A DNA stretch of 64,000 bases from Cyclonatronum proteinivorum (GCF_003353065.1 NZ_CP027806.1:1025001-1089000); one strand, 5' to 3'. Positions 45,822-55,229 are shown, counted from the first letter of the stretch. Notes: generated by a model not told the origin, from the sequence alone. Translations and numbers: made by a program.

Positions 45822-46838
45822 ATGGATCTTCACGCGCTACGTTTTTATATCATTGAAAGAATTCTGAAAGATGAGCCTAAGAATGGTTTTACACACGAGC
45901 AGCTCCACAATGAAATGGAAACTATTTTTGACGAAGTTTCTGATAAATCCGTGCGCACCATTCTGAATGGTCTGGAGGAATCAGGTATTCTGCGCACACA
46001 CAAAGAGGGTAAGGTTAAACACTATTTTTTGGATCGCAGTAGCATGATGTCGATTGATCCCGAGCATGCTTGCGAAATCTACAACAACGAGTATATCGTT
46101 ATAGCCTCCGTTTTTAGCGCAATGCTAAACGAACTCTACGCCACAGATCTCAACCATGCAGCCAATGCCTTCCAAAAACAGCTTGGCTATGTCATCAATA
46201 TCCCGGATGCACGTATCAAAATTGACAGCATCAGCCAGAATATAATGTTTGATGTGCTTGGACTTCGAAAACTCACAAGGGGGCACACCTCTGCTTTGGT
46301 GCAGCTGCTTCAGAAAACAGGACACAAAACTGAAATCGAGCTTTCTGATGGCAGTACGCGCAGCTTTGTGCCCTATGTACTTGTACTGCGTAATACCGTA
46401 CCTGTTCTGTGCGGTTACGATGCGGAAAGCCACACCTACAGTGAGCTTTTTCCGGATGAAATTGTTCGGGTCAAAAAAATCGGACGGCTTTATGAGGCTA
46501 CACTGCCTGATGCAAGCGAAAGGGCCAGGCTCGATATCGCCCATCTTGCGGTCGGGCGCCCATCCGCCAGTCAGACTGAAGATATTGTCCTCGAGCTCGA
46601 TGATGAAGCTATTGCCCGCCTTCAGGCCAAACCAATGACAATTGATTTTGAACTTGTACCGAAGGAAAATAAACTCTTCATCTGTCACGCCATCACTACG
46701 GATTTGGCAGATTGGATCATTGGTCTGGGTAGTGGGGTAAAGGTCATAGAGCCCTTTGAAATGCGTGAACGGGTAAAACAACGCCTTCTTGAACTGCTTA
46801 CAGCGTACGAAAGCAGCGATATTCAGGTGGCCTCCTGA
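45822..46838 (+). CDS. WYL-domain transcriptional regulator
   Basis: 338 aa. Residues 1-80 are a winged helix (IIERILKDEPKNGFTHEQLH, VRTILNGLEESGILR). The middle is a WYL ligand-sensing domain (SDGSTRSFVPYVLVLRNTVP, VLCGYD; the name-giving W-Y-L reads P-V-L here) and the C-terminus a WCX-type extension (IIGLGSGVKVIEPFEMRERV). Such proteins sense nucleotides or nucleic acids and control defence loci (BrxR/CapW type). First gene of an operon with the next two, and the likely regulator of the island. Confidence 0.85.
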   Translation: MDLHALRFYIIERILKDEPKNGFTHEQLHNEMETIFDEVSDKSVRTILNGLEESGILRTHKEGKVKHYFLDRSSMMSIDPEHACEIYNNEYIVIASVFSAMLNELYATDLNHAANAFQKQLGYVINIPDARIKIDSISQNIMFDVLGLRKLTRGHTSALVQLLQKTGHKTEIELSDGSTRSFVPYVLVLRNTVPVLCGYDAESHTYSELFPDEIVRVKKIGRLYEATLPDASERARLDIAHLAVGRPSASQTEDIVLELDDEAIARLQAKPMTIDFELVPKENKLFICHAITTDLADWIIGLGSGVKVIEPFEMRERVKQRLLELLTAYESSDIQVAS

Positions 46839-46889
46839 TTTTACCAGGCTAAAAACAAGAACTAGACCCTTAAACAAGATCCAAATTTT

Positions 46890-47423
46890 ATGAGCGCCCT
46901 CCGATTCCAGCTTACCATTGATACCGATACCGTCCTCATATCCCAATCCCCAGCCGGAAAGAAAAGCCGGGTGAGCCTTACAAACCTTGACCAAAGCAGT
47001 GTGGAACAGCTTGTAAGGGGTATCGAAGATGCCGGCCTCACTGAAACCATACTCGCTCAGCTGGCAACAAACAGCAACAGCAATGCAGTAAATGCATCAT
47101 CTGAAACAGAGACAAGGCTTCTGAATTATACCGTTTATCTGGGGCTCAGCGGTGAAGATTCGAAAAGCACCCCCGAACAATCAGAAAAAACGACCGAAAA
47201 GATTTCATCAATCCTGAATGACATTCCGGAAATAGACGGGTTCACTATCTCCCGCGCAACCGGCAACTATCGCGGTGACACAGAAGACGTATGGCTCATT
47301 CATCTTGCCGTTGAACACCCTGATATCTCCCGTAAATGTGCCCGCGCAATAAAGAAATCTTTTGGTCAGCGTGCCGTAGGGCTGACGCTTAACGGCCTTT
47401 ATGCCCGCCTCCAAGATTTGTAA
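46890..47423 (+). CDS. Orphan 177-aa protein downstream of the WYL regulator
   Basis: No sure family. Residues 1-55 form a charged strand-rich part; a Ser/Asn/Thr-rich linker (TNSNSNAVNASSETE) follows; then a compact domain LLNYTVYLGLSGED...FTISRATGNYRGDTEDVWLIHL...IKKSFGQRAVGLTLNG, whose order of strands resembles DUF3574-type proteins (weak). Fifty-one bases after the regulator, same strand. Confidence 0.6.
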   Translation: MSALRFQLTIDTDTVLISQSPAGKKSRVSLTNLDQSSVEQLVRGIEDAGLTETILAQLATNSNSNAVNASSETETRLLNYTVYLGLSGEDSKSTPEQSEKTTEKISSILNDIPEIDGFTISRATGNYRGDTEDVWLIHLAVEHPDISRKCARAIKKSFGQRAVGLTLNGLYARLQDL

Positions 47424-47526
47424 TTCAGTCGGCCCCGAAAACACTTCGATTCCCTAAAAAGTAAACAGCCCGGGCTATTCTTCTTACCGTTCATTTATAT
47501 AATTCACACTAACATAAGGTACCCGT

Positions 47527-47754
47527 ATGACACTGAAAGAAAAGCAGGAAATTTATTTCAAAAAATTTGGTCAGGATGCGCCTGTACCACCAGAGCACAT
47601 TCTTGATGTCGTAATCAGAGATGACTATGAGGAACGCCGTAAGGCCATAATCGAAAACAACCCAGGCCTTGTAGAGCGCTTAACACAACAACTCCTGAAC
47701 AGCAGGGAAAATCCGCTTGACCCAAACGATCCTTTCTGGAAGAAATACGACTGA
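47527..47754 (+). CDS. Small acidic orphan protein, 75 aa
   Basis: MTLKEKQEIYFKKFGQDAPV, then DYEERRKAIIENNPGLVERL and a Pro/Asp-rich end (NPLDPNDPFWKKYD). Soluble and mostly helical by composition; no family recognised. Third gene after the WYL regulator, 103 bases from its neighbour; antitoxin-sized but without recognisable DNA-binding features. Confidence 0.5.
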   Translation: MTLKEKQEIYFKKFGQDAPVPPEHILDVVIRDDYEERRKAIIENNPGLVERLTQQLLNSRENPLDPNDPFWKKYD

Positions 47755-47921
47755 GCTGTGCCTGCATCCGTGCGTAATCATTGTAATTCCTGACCAAAAA
47801 ACCTTGCCGACTGATAGCGCAGTAATTAAGGGGACATAGAAAATTCAACTGAACAAACGGACGTAAATGTCAAAGCACGGGCAGCGTTACTCACGGATGC
47901 AGGATTAAAATTGCCCCCCCT

Positions 47922-48032
47922 CTAATCCATCCACCCAGGCTTGCGTTTTTCCAGAAATGCCTGGAAGCCTTCGAAGCCCCAGGGGCCGTCGAAGATCCGG
48001 CGCTGATAGCCGGCTTCGCGGGTGAGGGCGTC
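47922..48032 (-). repeat. Right direct repeat (3' end of the intact enoyl-CoA hydratase gene)
   Basis: Partner of the 39062-39172 copy, 8,860 bp apart, with four mismatches. The pair brackets a nine-gene island. Probable attachment-site duplication (inference). Confidence 0.8.
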
Positions 48033-48776
48033 TTCGTAGGTGCCGCCCGCGCCTTCGTGAATGGCGCGCTTGCCGAAGCGGAGGGCGTCCGGGTTTTGCT
48101 GCGAGAGTTTCGCCGCAAACGCGAGTGCCTGTGTGAGGAATTCGCTTTGCCGGCTGACTTCCTCACTGCCGGAGGACTCCTCTCCGGATGATACCCCGCT
48201 GCCGAGCACGCGGTTCACCAGACCCCAATGCAGGGCGGTCGGGGCATCGACCGTTTCGCCGGTGAAAATCATCTCCTTGGCGCGGGCTTCGCCGATCAGG
48301 CGCGGCAGCATCCACGTGCCGCCGCCGTCGGGGATGAGCCCCACCCGGATGAACAATTCCGCGAACCCGGCCTGAGGCGAAGCGAGCCGGAGGTCGCAGG
48401 CGAGCGCGAGGTCGAGACCGATGCCCGCCGCCATGCCATCCACCGCGGCAATGACAGGCAGCTTCAGGTTGCGGATGGTGCGCAGGGCCGGACCGTAGCT
48501 TTCTAGCAGAATCTGCATGGCTTTTTCCGGGGTGAGGCGGGCCTGAAGCGCACTTTTGATGTCGGCCCCGCTGCAAAAGGCGCCCCCGGTGCCGGTCAGC
48601 AGCACGACCCGAATTTCGGGATGGGCTTCCGCCGTGAGCAGCGCCTCGCGGAGCTGATTCATGGTATCGGCATCGACCGCGTTCCGGATTTCGGGCCGGT
48701 TGAGCGTAAGCAGCGCCACGCGCCCGCGGGTTTCGGAGATCAGTTTGGGCGTCGTTTCGGATGTTGAAGCAGACAT
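47922..48776 (-). CDS. Enoyl-CoA hydratase/isomerase family protein
   Basis: Crotonase-fold enzyme acting on acyl-CoA in beta-oxidation or aromatic breakdown. 284 aa: GTGGAFCSGADI (oxyanion hole), AVDGMAAGIGLDLALACDLR and VGLIPDGGGTWMLPRLIGEA, the last closest to PaaG/PaaB-type isomerases. The third ~110 bases of its 3' end are duplicated at 39062-39172. It is transcribed toward the island, so the insertion point is its 3' end, and the coding sequence remains intact. Confidence 0.9.
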   Translation of the reverse strand: MSASTSETTPKLISETRGRVALLTLNRPEIRNAVDADTMNQLREALLTAEAHPEIRVVLLTGTGGAFCSGADIKSALQARLTPEKAMQILLESYGPALRTIRNLKLPVIAAVDGMAAGIGLDLALACDLRLASPQAGFAELFIRVGLIPDGGGTWMLPRLIGEARAKEMIFTGETVDAPTALHWGLVNRVLGSGVSSGEESSGSEEVSRQSEFLTQALAFAAKLSQQNPDALRFGKRAIHEGAGGTYEDALTREAGYQRRIFDGPWGFEGFQAFLEKRKPGWMD

Positions 48777-49104
48777 AAGCAGGATATTTTTGAGGGATGA
48801 AGGATAAAGAGGTTATCCTGCATTTTACTAAAAATCCGGCAGATTAATGGTGTTAAGCAGAGACGCAATGCCTTGCGTCTCTACGCCGGAATACGACCCC
48901 AATTTTTCAATTGCCAAATCCCAAATCACGTCCGCCCCTTTTTTTGAACAGGATTTTTATGATTGATCAGATGTTCAAGATGGCTTCCAATTTTCACCAT
49001 GCCATTCGCAAGAACCTATGCCAAACACCGGCCCCGGGATGGTTAAATCTTCGTGGCAATTTTGTCCGGCCTGAGCCGGGATTGTGCTTTGCGCGTTGCG
49101 CAAA
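48777..49104. repeat. Isolated fragment of the palindromic repeat family
   Basis: 328 bp without a gene. 48857-48884 is a near copy of the 28-bp palindrome (GCAGAGACGC...GCGTCTCTAC) and about 48940-48985 carries the TTGAACAGGATTTTTATGA block of the array unit, in the same order as in the array. The right part (to 49104) shows nothing recognisable. Confidence 0.75.
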
Positions 49105-50802
49105 TCAGGGACGACCGCTGCCGGTGATGTCACGCCAGCCACGGAAATAAGCCCGCAGGGCGTCGGTTTCTGCCGTTGTACGACCTGCGCTGCCGGTGAG
49201 CGCGAGCCAGGAATCGAAATAATGATCGGCGGCGTATTGGTGTCCGAAGCCGCGGGGTGCCGTGCCCGCTGCCATATCGGCGAGCAGCTGCAACATGGTC
49301 ACAACCGGATACCAGCGCAGGCTTTCGCTAACATCCGGACCGCGGGGCGCCTGTAGCCAGGCAGGTTCCCGGAAAAGGAAGCCGGGCGCGAAAAATACTA
49401 CCGGGTCGCTCGCATACTGCAGCATGGCTATGCGGAAAGGGCCCCAATCTGAATCGAAATGCTCATTCCCGAGTCCGCCGTCCTGATTGGCGAAGCGCAC
49501 GACCGTACCGTCACGAAAACGCGGTTTCCAGTAGGGCGAGCCGGATTCCCGCTGTTGCGTTACCGAGAGCCAGGTCTGCGAGCGGAAGGGCGGACCGCTC
49601 CAGAACACCCCGTGGAAGGGATCGTGAATGATGTCGAAGAGGTCGAAGGAGCGGTCGGAATTGAGGGCGCCCAGGCTGAGACCGTGCAGGTAAAGACGCG
49701 GCCGGCTGTCCGGGTCAAGGGTCGTCCAGTATCCGTAAATTTTACGGAACAGCGTGCGGGCGACTTCTTCTCCCGGTTCGCTGTCCACAAGCAGGGAGAG
49801 GAAGCTCGGCAGGTAGGAATATTGCAGCGAAACGGAGGCAACATCGCCGTGGTGCAGGTACTCAAGCGGGGCGACCGAGTGCGGATCTACCCAGCCGGTG
49901 CCGGTGGGCGTCACAATCACGAGCAGCTTCCGCGAAAAGGCGTCGAGACGGATGAGCTCCTGAAGGGCAAGGCGGGCCCGCTTTTCTACGTCGTCAGAGG
50001 CATTCATGCCCACATACACCCGAACGGGCGCGCGAACAGGCTGTTCGGATAGCGCGGCAATGGCAGCGGAATCAGGGGTTTCGTGCAGGAAGCGGCGGCC
50101 CTGAAAGCCCATGTCTTCCCAATTAAGCAGCGAAGCGCTACTGCCGGTGCGCATGGGATCGGTGGGCTGTTCGAACTCGGCGTCCATGTAGGCGTCAACC
50201 CGCTGATACACCGAATCGGCAGAGCGCAGGATGATGGTGAGCATGATGCCGTCAATGAGGGCCCAAAACACGAGAAAAGCACCAAGGAGACCCGCGGCTA
50301 CGGAAACCCTGCGCGGCATAAAGCGCTGAAAGCGGTGTTTGAACTTTTGGTTGACCCAGTGAAACAGCCGGAAGATGAACAGGCTCAGCAAAAAAGTAAA
50401 CAGCGCTACGGCAACGCTAAGCAGCGGACGCAGCTGATGTTCAGCTTCCAGTTCCATCAAAGCACGGATGTCTTGCTGCCAGTCGCCGGAGTACCAGAAG
50501 GAAATGCCCGCAACCGTGAGAAATGCGGTGCCGGTGATGGCCTGAAAAATGATGAGCGGTCTTCCGGTAAAGCGGGGCAGCTCGAGGTAGCGCCAAAAGC
50601 GCGCACCGCCTACACCGATACCGTAGCCGGCAGCAAACGAAAAACCCGAAACGAGACCCTGAAAAAAGGCGGGGCGGGGCAGCAGACTGGGCGTGAGCGA
50701 AAGCGCCAGGAAAAAGGTGCCGACAAGTATGCCGGTAGTGGAAAGGGAGCGGATGAGATAGCCGGCTGCCCGCTGTGGTGCGGTCGTATCGGGGGAGGTC
50801 AT
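49105..50802 (-). CDS. Membrane-anchored alpha/beta hydrolase (Abhydrolase_9 family)
   Basis: 565 aa from the ATG at 50802 (MTSPDTTAPQRAAGYL). The N-terminal ~200 residues hold four or five membrane helices with LALSLTPSLLPRP, the signature of the Abhydrolase_9 N-terminal domain; the C-terminal catalytic domain has the nucleophile elbow LHGLSLGALNS and acidic/His regions near the end. Substrate unknown. The start upstream at 50853 is not needed for any domain. Confidence 0.82.
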   Translation of the reverse strand: MTSPDTTAPQRAAGYLIRSLSTTGILVGTFFLALSLTPSLLPRPAFFQGLVSGFSFAAGYGIGVGGARFWRYLELPRFTGRPLIIFQAITGTAFLTVAGISFWYSGDWQQDIRALMELEAEHQLRPLLSVAVALFTFLLSLFIFRLFHWVNQKFKHRFQRFMPRRVSVAAGLLGAFLVFWALIDGIMLTIILRSADSVYQRVDAYMDAEFEQPTDPMRTGSSASLLNWEDMGFQGRRFLHETPDSAAIAALSEQPVRAPVRVYVGMNASDDVEKRARLALQELIRLDAFSRKLLVIVTPTGTGWVDPHSVAPLEYLHHGDVASVSLQYSYLPSFLSLLVDSEPGEEVARTLFRKIYGYWTTLDPDSRPRLYLHGLSLGALNSDRSFDLFDIIHDPFHGVFWSGPPFRSQTWLSVTQQRESGSPYWKPRFRDGTVVRFANQDGGLGNEHFDSDWGPFRIAMLQYASDPVVFFAPGFLFREPAWLQAPRGPDVSESLRWYPVVTMLQLLADMAAGTAPRGFGHQYAADHYFDSWLALTGSAGRTTAETDALRAYFRGWRDITGSGRP

Positions 50803-51076
50803 GAAGGAAACTTGGAAGAGATCAGGGATCTGAAGCCCATGGGGCCACTTCACAAGATAGGACTATTCAGGCACAATTACGGGGCGCTTCAGGTGCGGCA
50901 GTGGTTTTTGTCCGCTTTTTTGCCGTTTCCAACGCAGGATATAAGATGTGCTACAGGTTACAGCTTCACCGGTGACTGGTCTGAAACAGCGGCACCGTAA
51001 ATCGGGGAATGCTTAAAAGTCTGCGTTTCTTTCCGCTGTAACGGTACACATCTTCGGGTGAACCTAATGATTTGTT

Positions 51077-51463
51077 TTACACGGAGAGTCCCGCACGCGC
51101 TCGTTGCTTAGACTTCTGCGGTCGGGCCTTTTGCCGTGATGGGGTTTCCGTTTCCAGCATGACCGGGTGCGGACTGTGGATGGGATGCTGTTCATCGGTG
51201 ATTACAAAATCGGTTTTACCTAAAACATTACGGTACAGATACAGAATGGCCGACTCGCACTGATTGAGCTTATAGCGTTTCAGGCCATGGTAATGACGCA
51301 GGGCGTGCAGATAGAGCCGGATTTCAGCGTCGCTCAGGCTTAGCGGATGGCGCTTGTAGTGGAAATGAATGAGGTCTGAAATCCAGCCTTTGTACTGCCG
51401 GATGGTACGCTCGGAGTAGTGCTCGGACTCCATCAGAAGTCTCAGGTGGGTAAGCAATTTCAT
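51077..51463 (-). pseudogene. N-terminal fragment of an integron-type tyrosine integrase
   Basis: 128 aa matching only the SAM-like core-binding domain of tyrosine recombinases (HYSERTIRQYKGWISDLIHF, KRHPLSLSDAEIRLYLHALR, LNQCESAILYLYRNVLG), closest in style to IntI. The catalytic domain with Arg-His-Arg-Tyr is absent; the frame instead ends in a Lys/Arg/Gln-rich tail unlike an integrase. Either a decayed integrase or an N-terminal domain captured as a small DNA-binding protein. Confidence 0.75.
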
Positions 51464-51693
51464 AAGAGGAAATGACGCATTAGCTGCGAAAGCGCGAAAG
51501 TATGATTGGGAATCTCAGCCGATTTCGGTATCAATAGCGGCCTGATAAAAGCCTGATCCGTGACCGGGACATCTCTTATGAGTGTTAAGCGCGCAAAACC
51601 TTACAGTTTTTTTGAAATCTTTTTCGTGCAGCGGTCGGAAAACCCTATTTTTTGGGGACTTGCATTTTCATGAAAACACAGGGAAATTCCGAA

Positions 51694-52425
51694 ATGAAAC
51701 AAAAGGTATTTCAGGGCATAGCGCTCCTTTTCACCTTGCTGATCTTTTCACAGTGCGATACGGTCAGCCCTTATACAGCCATGGAACCGGATGAAGCGCA
51801 GCTCAGAGAAGCTTCTGATTTTCTTCTCTGGCTCAGCCCCGAACTTGATGCCGAAGCCATTGCAGAACAGAAGCCTGAAGTTGCGCGGATGTTTCTGCAG
51901 ATGCGCGAGCGTTTTGGTCTGCGGGATGCGCGTGTCGAACAGCGTTTCCGGCTGCCCTGGAATCCGCGGGTCATTTTGGTACAGCTCAATATTGCGGATT
52001 TACACCTTTATAACGAAACCGGGGCCTTCCCCTGGGACGATCACCCGGAGCTCGAGCTGCCGCAGCGCGTTCAGAAGTTTAATGTGGGGATAGAGTTCTT
52101 CACGCTCTCCTTCAACAGAGATATCAACCCGTATGAGATGTGCAGGTCGTATTTGGCTGTGGAAGGCGTTGCCCGCTGCGACGTAAGCTTCACGGGGAGC
52201 CGGCATGGTGAATTTGCTCCTGTGCTCGTTCAGTCCGGCCCGCATGAGCGTCTCACGTTTTGGTTCGGCGCCGGAGAAGGCGAAAACAATACGGTTGCGC
52301 GGGTAGCGGTTCAGAATCAGGTGTACCGCTTTGATACAAGGAAAGCGGATTATGAAAAGCTGGACATGCTGCAGGAACAGTTCCGGCTGAAAGGAAGAAC
52401 CGGATCACCACGCGCGGAGCTTTAA
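51694..52425 (+). CDS. Predicted lipoprotein of unknown function
   Basis: 243 aa from the ATG at 51694 (MKQKVFQGIALLFTLLIFSQC); the ATG at 51670 adds eight residues. The hydrophobic leader ends in FSQC, read as a lipobox-like site. The mature part begins with an acidic helical region, then has strand-rich segments with NPRVILVQLNIADLHLYNET and a final QNQVYRFDTR. No family recognised. Isolated, with gaps of ~230 and 130 bases to its neighbours. Confidence 0.65.
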   Translation: MKQKVFQGIALLFTLLIFSQCDTVSPYTAMEPDEAQLREASDFLLWLSPELDAEAIAEQKPEVARMFLQMRERFGLRDARVEQRFRLPWNPRVILVQLNIADLHLYNETGAFPWDDHPELELPQRVQKFNVGIEFFTLSFNRDINPYEMCRSYLAVEGVARCDVSFTGSRHGEFAPVLVQSGPHERLTFWFGAGEGENNTVARVAVQNQVYRFDTRKADYEKLDMLQEQFRLKGRTGSPRAEL

Positions 52426-52557
52426 ACCGGATTCAGCTTTGTCTGTTTTGGGAAAGCGGTTGTATTTGTATTTCGCTAAAATTGAACCCTGTATCACATG
52501 CCTGATGCAGCTTCGCAGGCATGTATGAATAGTCTGTTGAAAAGATCTGAGCTGATT

Positions 52558-53439
52558 TCAGATCTGAAACAGCGGTGAACTAAGGTAGCGGTCGCCGCGG
52601 TCGCAGGTGATGCAGACAATCAGCCCTTCATCGAGCTCAATGGCGAGCTTCATGGCTGCCTGCAAGGCGCCACCACTACTCATCCCGGCAAGAATTCCTT
52701 CTTCTTTGGCAAGGCGGCGGGTCATGCGCGTTGCTTCGGCTTCGCTTACATCAATGATGCGGTCCACGCGGGCGGGTTCGTAGATGGCGGGCAGGAATTC
52801 GGGTGACCACCGCCGTATTCCCGGGATGGATGAGCCCGCTTTGGGCTGCGTGCCGATGATCTGAACGGCTTCACTTTGCTCCTTTAAGTATCGTGAGACG
52901 CCCATAATGGTGCCGGTAGTGCCCATGCTCGAAACAAAATGCGTGACCTTGCCGTCTGTATCCCGCCAGATTTCGGGACCTGTGGTGCGGTAGTGCATGA
53001 GGAAGTTGTCGGCATTGGCAAACTGATTGAGCTGTGTCCAGCCGTTTTCTTTTGCGAGCGCTTCCGCGTGGGTGCGCGAATACTCAATGGTGCCTTCAGC
53101 CGGCGTCAGAATAACTTTTGCGCCATAAGCTTTCATGGTTTGAACCCGCTCAGCCGTGGAGTTTTCGGGCATAACCAGAACCATGCTGAGTCCCTTCAGG
53201 CGGGCGATCATGGCAAGTGCGATACCCGTATTGCCGCTCGTAGCTTCAATCAGGGTATCGCCCGGCTTCACTTCACCCCGTTCCAAAGCCCCGGAAATCA
53301 TGCCGAGTGCTGCCCGATCCTTGACCGAGCCGCCCGGGTTCTGCCCTTCAAGCTTGCAGAAAATCCGGACGCTCTTTTTTACAGGTATGCGCTGAAGCTC
53401 AACGAGGGGGGTGTTGCCTATGAGGTTTTCGATGTGCAT
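52558..53439 (-). CDS. cysM: Cysteine synthase B (O-acetylserine sulfhydrylase)
   Basis: PLP enzyme making cysteine from O-acetylserine and sulfide or thiosulfate. 293 aa: IGNTPLVELQRI, NPGGSVKDRAAL (PLP lysine), EATSGNTGIALAM (substrate loop), GTTGTIMGVSRYL (phosphate cup) and the C-terminal CDRGDRYLSSPLF. GIRRWSPEFLP and RGDRYLS favour CysM over CysK. Together with cysE ~1 kb upstream it completes the pathway, but a repeat cluster separates the two. Confidence 0.92.
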   Translation of the reverse strand: MHIENLIGNTPLVELQRIPVKKSVRIFCKLEGQNPGGSVKDRAALGMISGALERGEVKPGDTLIEATSGNTGIALAMIARLKGLSMVLVMPENSTAERVQTMKAYGAKVILTPAEGTIEYSRTHAEALAKENGWTQLNQFANADNFLMHYRTTGPEIWRDTDGKVTHFVSSMGTTGTIMGVSRYLKEQSEAVQIIGTQPKAGSSIPGIRRWSPEFLPAIYEPARVDRIIDVSEAEATRMTRRLAKEEGILAGMSSGGALQAAMKLAIELDEGLIVCITCDRGDRYLSSPLFQI

Positions 53440-53454
53440 GGGTTGGAAATGAAA

Positions 53455-54096
53455 ATGGGTTTGTTACGGGCTGTACGCCCGGCCCCGCGTGCGCGCCTAC
53501 GGCGCTTGCGGGAGGTTGAATGGTGATCGTGCGGTGCGATTTCTACGAAGAATACACCGCTACGCGGCTGGTCGCTTGCATTTGCATTAGTGCGTATTGA
53601 AATCCGGATGCAATGCATATCATCCTGTACATTATACAAATCCTGTTTAAAAAAAAGGTGGAGGTGATTTGGGATTCGGCAATGTAAAATTGGGGTCGTG
53701 TCCCTGCATGGTAGAGACGAAATGCTTTGCGTCTCTGTGCCTCGGCTGTGGCGGGATTATTACGGGCTGTACGCCCGCCCCCGCATGCGCGCCTTAGGCG
53801 CTCGCGGGAGGTGGAATGGTGGGGTGTGATGCATTTTCTATAAACATGCAACCCCTTCAGGGTTGATCCGGTGCCGAACCAGGTTGTGATGTCGGAACAT
53901 TGATTTTTAGAATGGACGAGCTTTTTGCGGATTAATTCATTCTACGCTTGAACACGGTTCACTAAACAAGGTGGAAATAATCGGGGAACCCTAAAGGTTT
54001 TGCCCGCATGCGTTAAAGGAGTCAGTTACCTTCCCACAATCATCCTGTCTATCCTGCAAATCCTAAAAATCCTGTTCAAAAAAAGAGCGGCCATGA
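53455..54096. repeat. Diverged copies of the palindromic repeat, inverted orientation
   Basis: About one and a half units of the 412-bp repeat read on the minus strand: 53711-53738 is the GTAGAGACG palindrome, 53849-53865 is CAACCCCTTCAGGGTTG, and blocks with ATCCTGT copies lie near 53625-53645 and 54042-54080. GC-rich hairpins with GGGCTGTACGCCC occur at ~53466 and ~53766. More decayed than the 27-29-kb array. Confidence 0.8.
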
Positions 54097-54376
54097 TTTG
54101 GGATTAGGTAATTGAGAATTTCTGATAAAAACAACAAACTGATGCGTTTTGTTTTCGGATGAGGCTTCAAACGAGTTTTTCCAATGCCCGCGATGATACT
54201 TCATCTCAGCGGAAGGGGGGCTTGAAATGTGTTTTCGGCAGCTGATCAGGGTTTCTATAAAATCGTCGGAATATATCACAACAAAAATGTTAGCCGGCAG
54301 TGAACTCAGGTTGACTTATTATCTGAATTTTAATTCAAAGAATAAATATCTGTTCACACCTTCCCTGAAAATCCCC
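54097..54376. other. Intergenic tail before cysE
   Basis: 280 bp with no recognised gene, repeat or RNA structure. The part nearest cysE (from 54290) is AT-rich. Confidence 0.4.
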
Positions 54377-55180
54377 CTACCCGCTTACTTCTTCGCCGTG
54401 GCCCCGGTAGTAGATTTTGGAGTGCGGGGCTACGCTTTCTGTTATCCACACATTGCCGCCGATGACGCTGTGATCTCCTACGGCGGTTTGCCCCCCGAGA
54501 ATGGTTGCGCCGGCGTAAATCACAACATGATTGCCGATGTCAGGGTGTCGTTTTTTGGAGGCGTCTTCTTTGCGCACGCTCAGCGCGCCGAGGGTGACCC
54601 CCTGATAGATTTTGACGTGCTCACCTATGCGGGTCGTTTCGCCAATCACAATGCCGGTGCCGTGATCAATGCAGAAATGCCGGCCGATGCGCGCGGAAGG
54701 GTGAATGTCGATGCCGGTTTTGCTGTGTGCATTGGAGGCGATGATGCGCGCGATCAGGTGAAGCCCTTTTTCGGTGAGGCAGTGCGCGATGCGGTGGGAT
54801 GCAATGGCATAGAAACCGGGGTAGGTGCGTACTACTTCGGTCAGGCTTTTTGCTGCCGGATCGCCATCATACATGGCCTGAATGTCTTCAAGAAGCATGT
54901 CGCGGATTTCCGGCAAACTCCCGAAGAAATGCCGGAGTATGGCGTCATCTTCCGAGGCAATGCGGTTGAGCCGCCGGGAAAGAATGTAGCGGAAGTCCGT
55001 TTCCAGCTTGCTGTAGGCCGCGCGAAAGGCGTCTTCGTCGGAGTAGGTTTTCGTGCTGGTATCGGGGAAGAGGAAGCCGAGCAAGCGGTTGAAGAAATCG
55101 GCTACGAGGGCCGGTGAGGGACAGCGGGCCGCTTGCTGATGCTCGCGGAACAGGGTTTCGAGAAAGGCGTCGGAGGACAT
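54377..55180 (-). CDS. cysE: Serine O-acetyltransferase
   Basis: Makes O-acetylserine, the substrate of CysM. 267 aa from the ATG at 55180; an upstream ATG at 55249 would overlap the OsmC gene. N-terminal helical domain (LLEDIQAMYDGDPAAKS), then a left-handed beta-helix: IDIHPSARIGRHFCIDHGTG, VIGETTRIGEHVKIYQGVTLG, HPDIGNHVVIYAGATILG, with the catalytic His/Asp. EpsC-like long N-terminus. Same strand as the OsmC and punA genes upstream. Confidence 0.92.
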   Translation of the reverse strand: MSSDAFLETLFREHQQAARCPSPALVADFFNRLLGFLFPDTSTKTYSDEDAFRAAYSKLETDFRYILSRRLNRIASEDDAILRHFFGSLPEIRDMLLEDIQAMYDGDPAAKSLTEVVRTYPGFYAIASHRIAHCLTEKGLHLIARIIASNAHSKTGIDIHPSARIGRHFCIDHGTGIVIGETTRIGEHVKIYQGVTLGALSVRKEDASKKRHPDIGNHVVIYAGATILGGQTAVGDHSVIGGNVWITESVAPHSKIYYRGHGEEVSG

Positions 55181-55229
55181 CTTGTTATTGGAATAAAGAA
55201 AAAGCCGGATCGCCCGGCTGATGCGGGGT

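Noticed and set aside
49459-51000. Long plus-strand frames opposite the alpha/beta hydrolase
   Set aside because: Antisense shadows of a gene with clear motifs; rich in Gly/Arg/Ala as expected for shadows.
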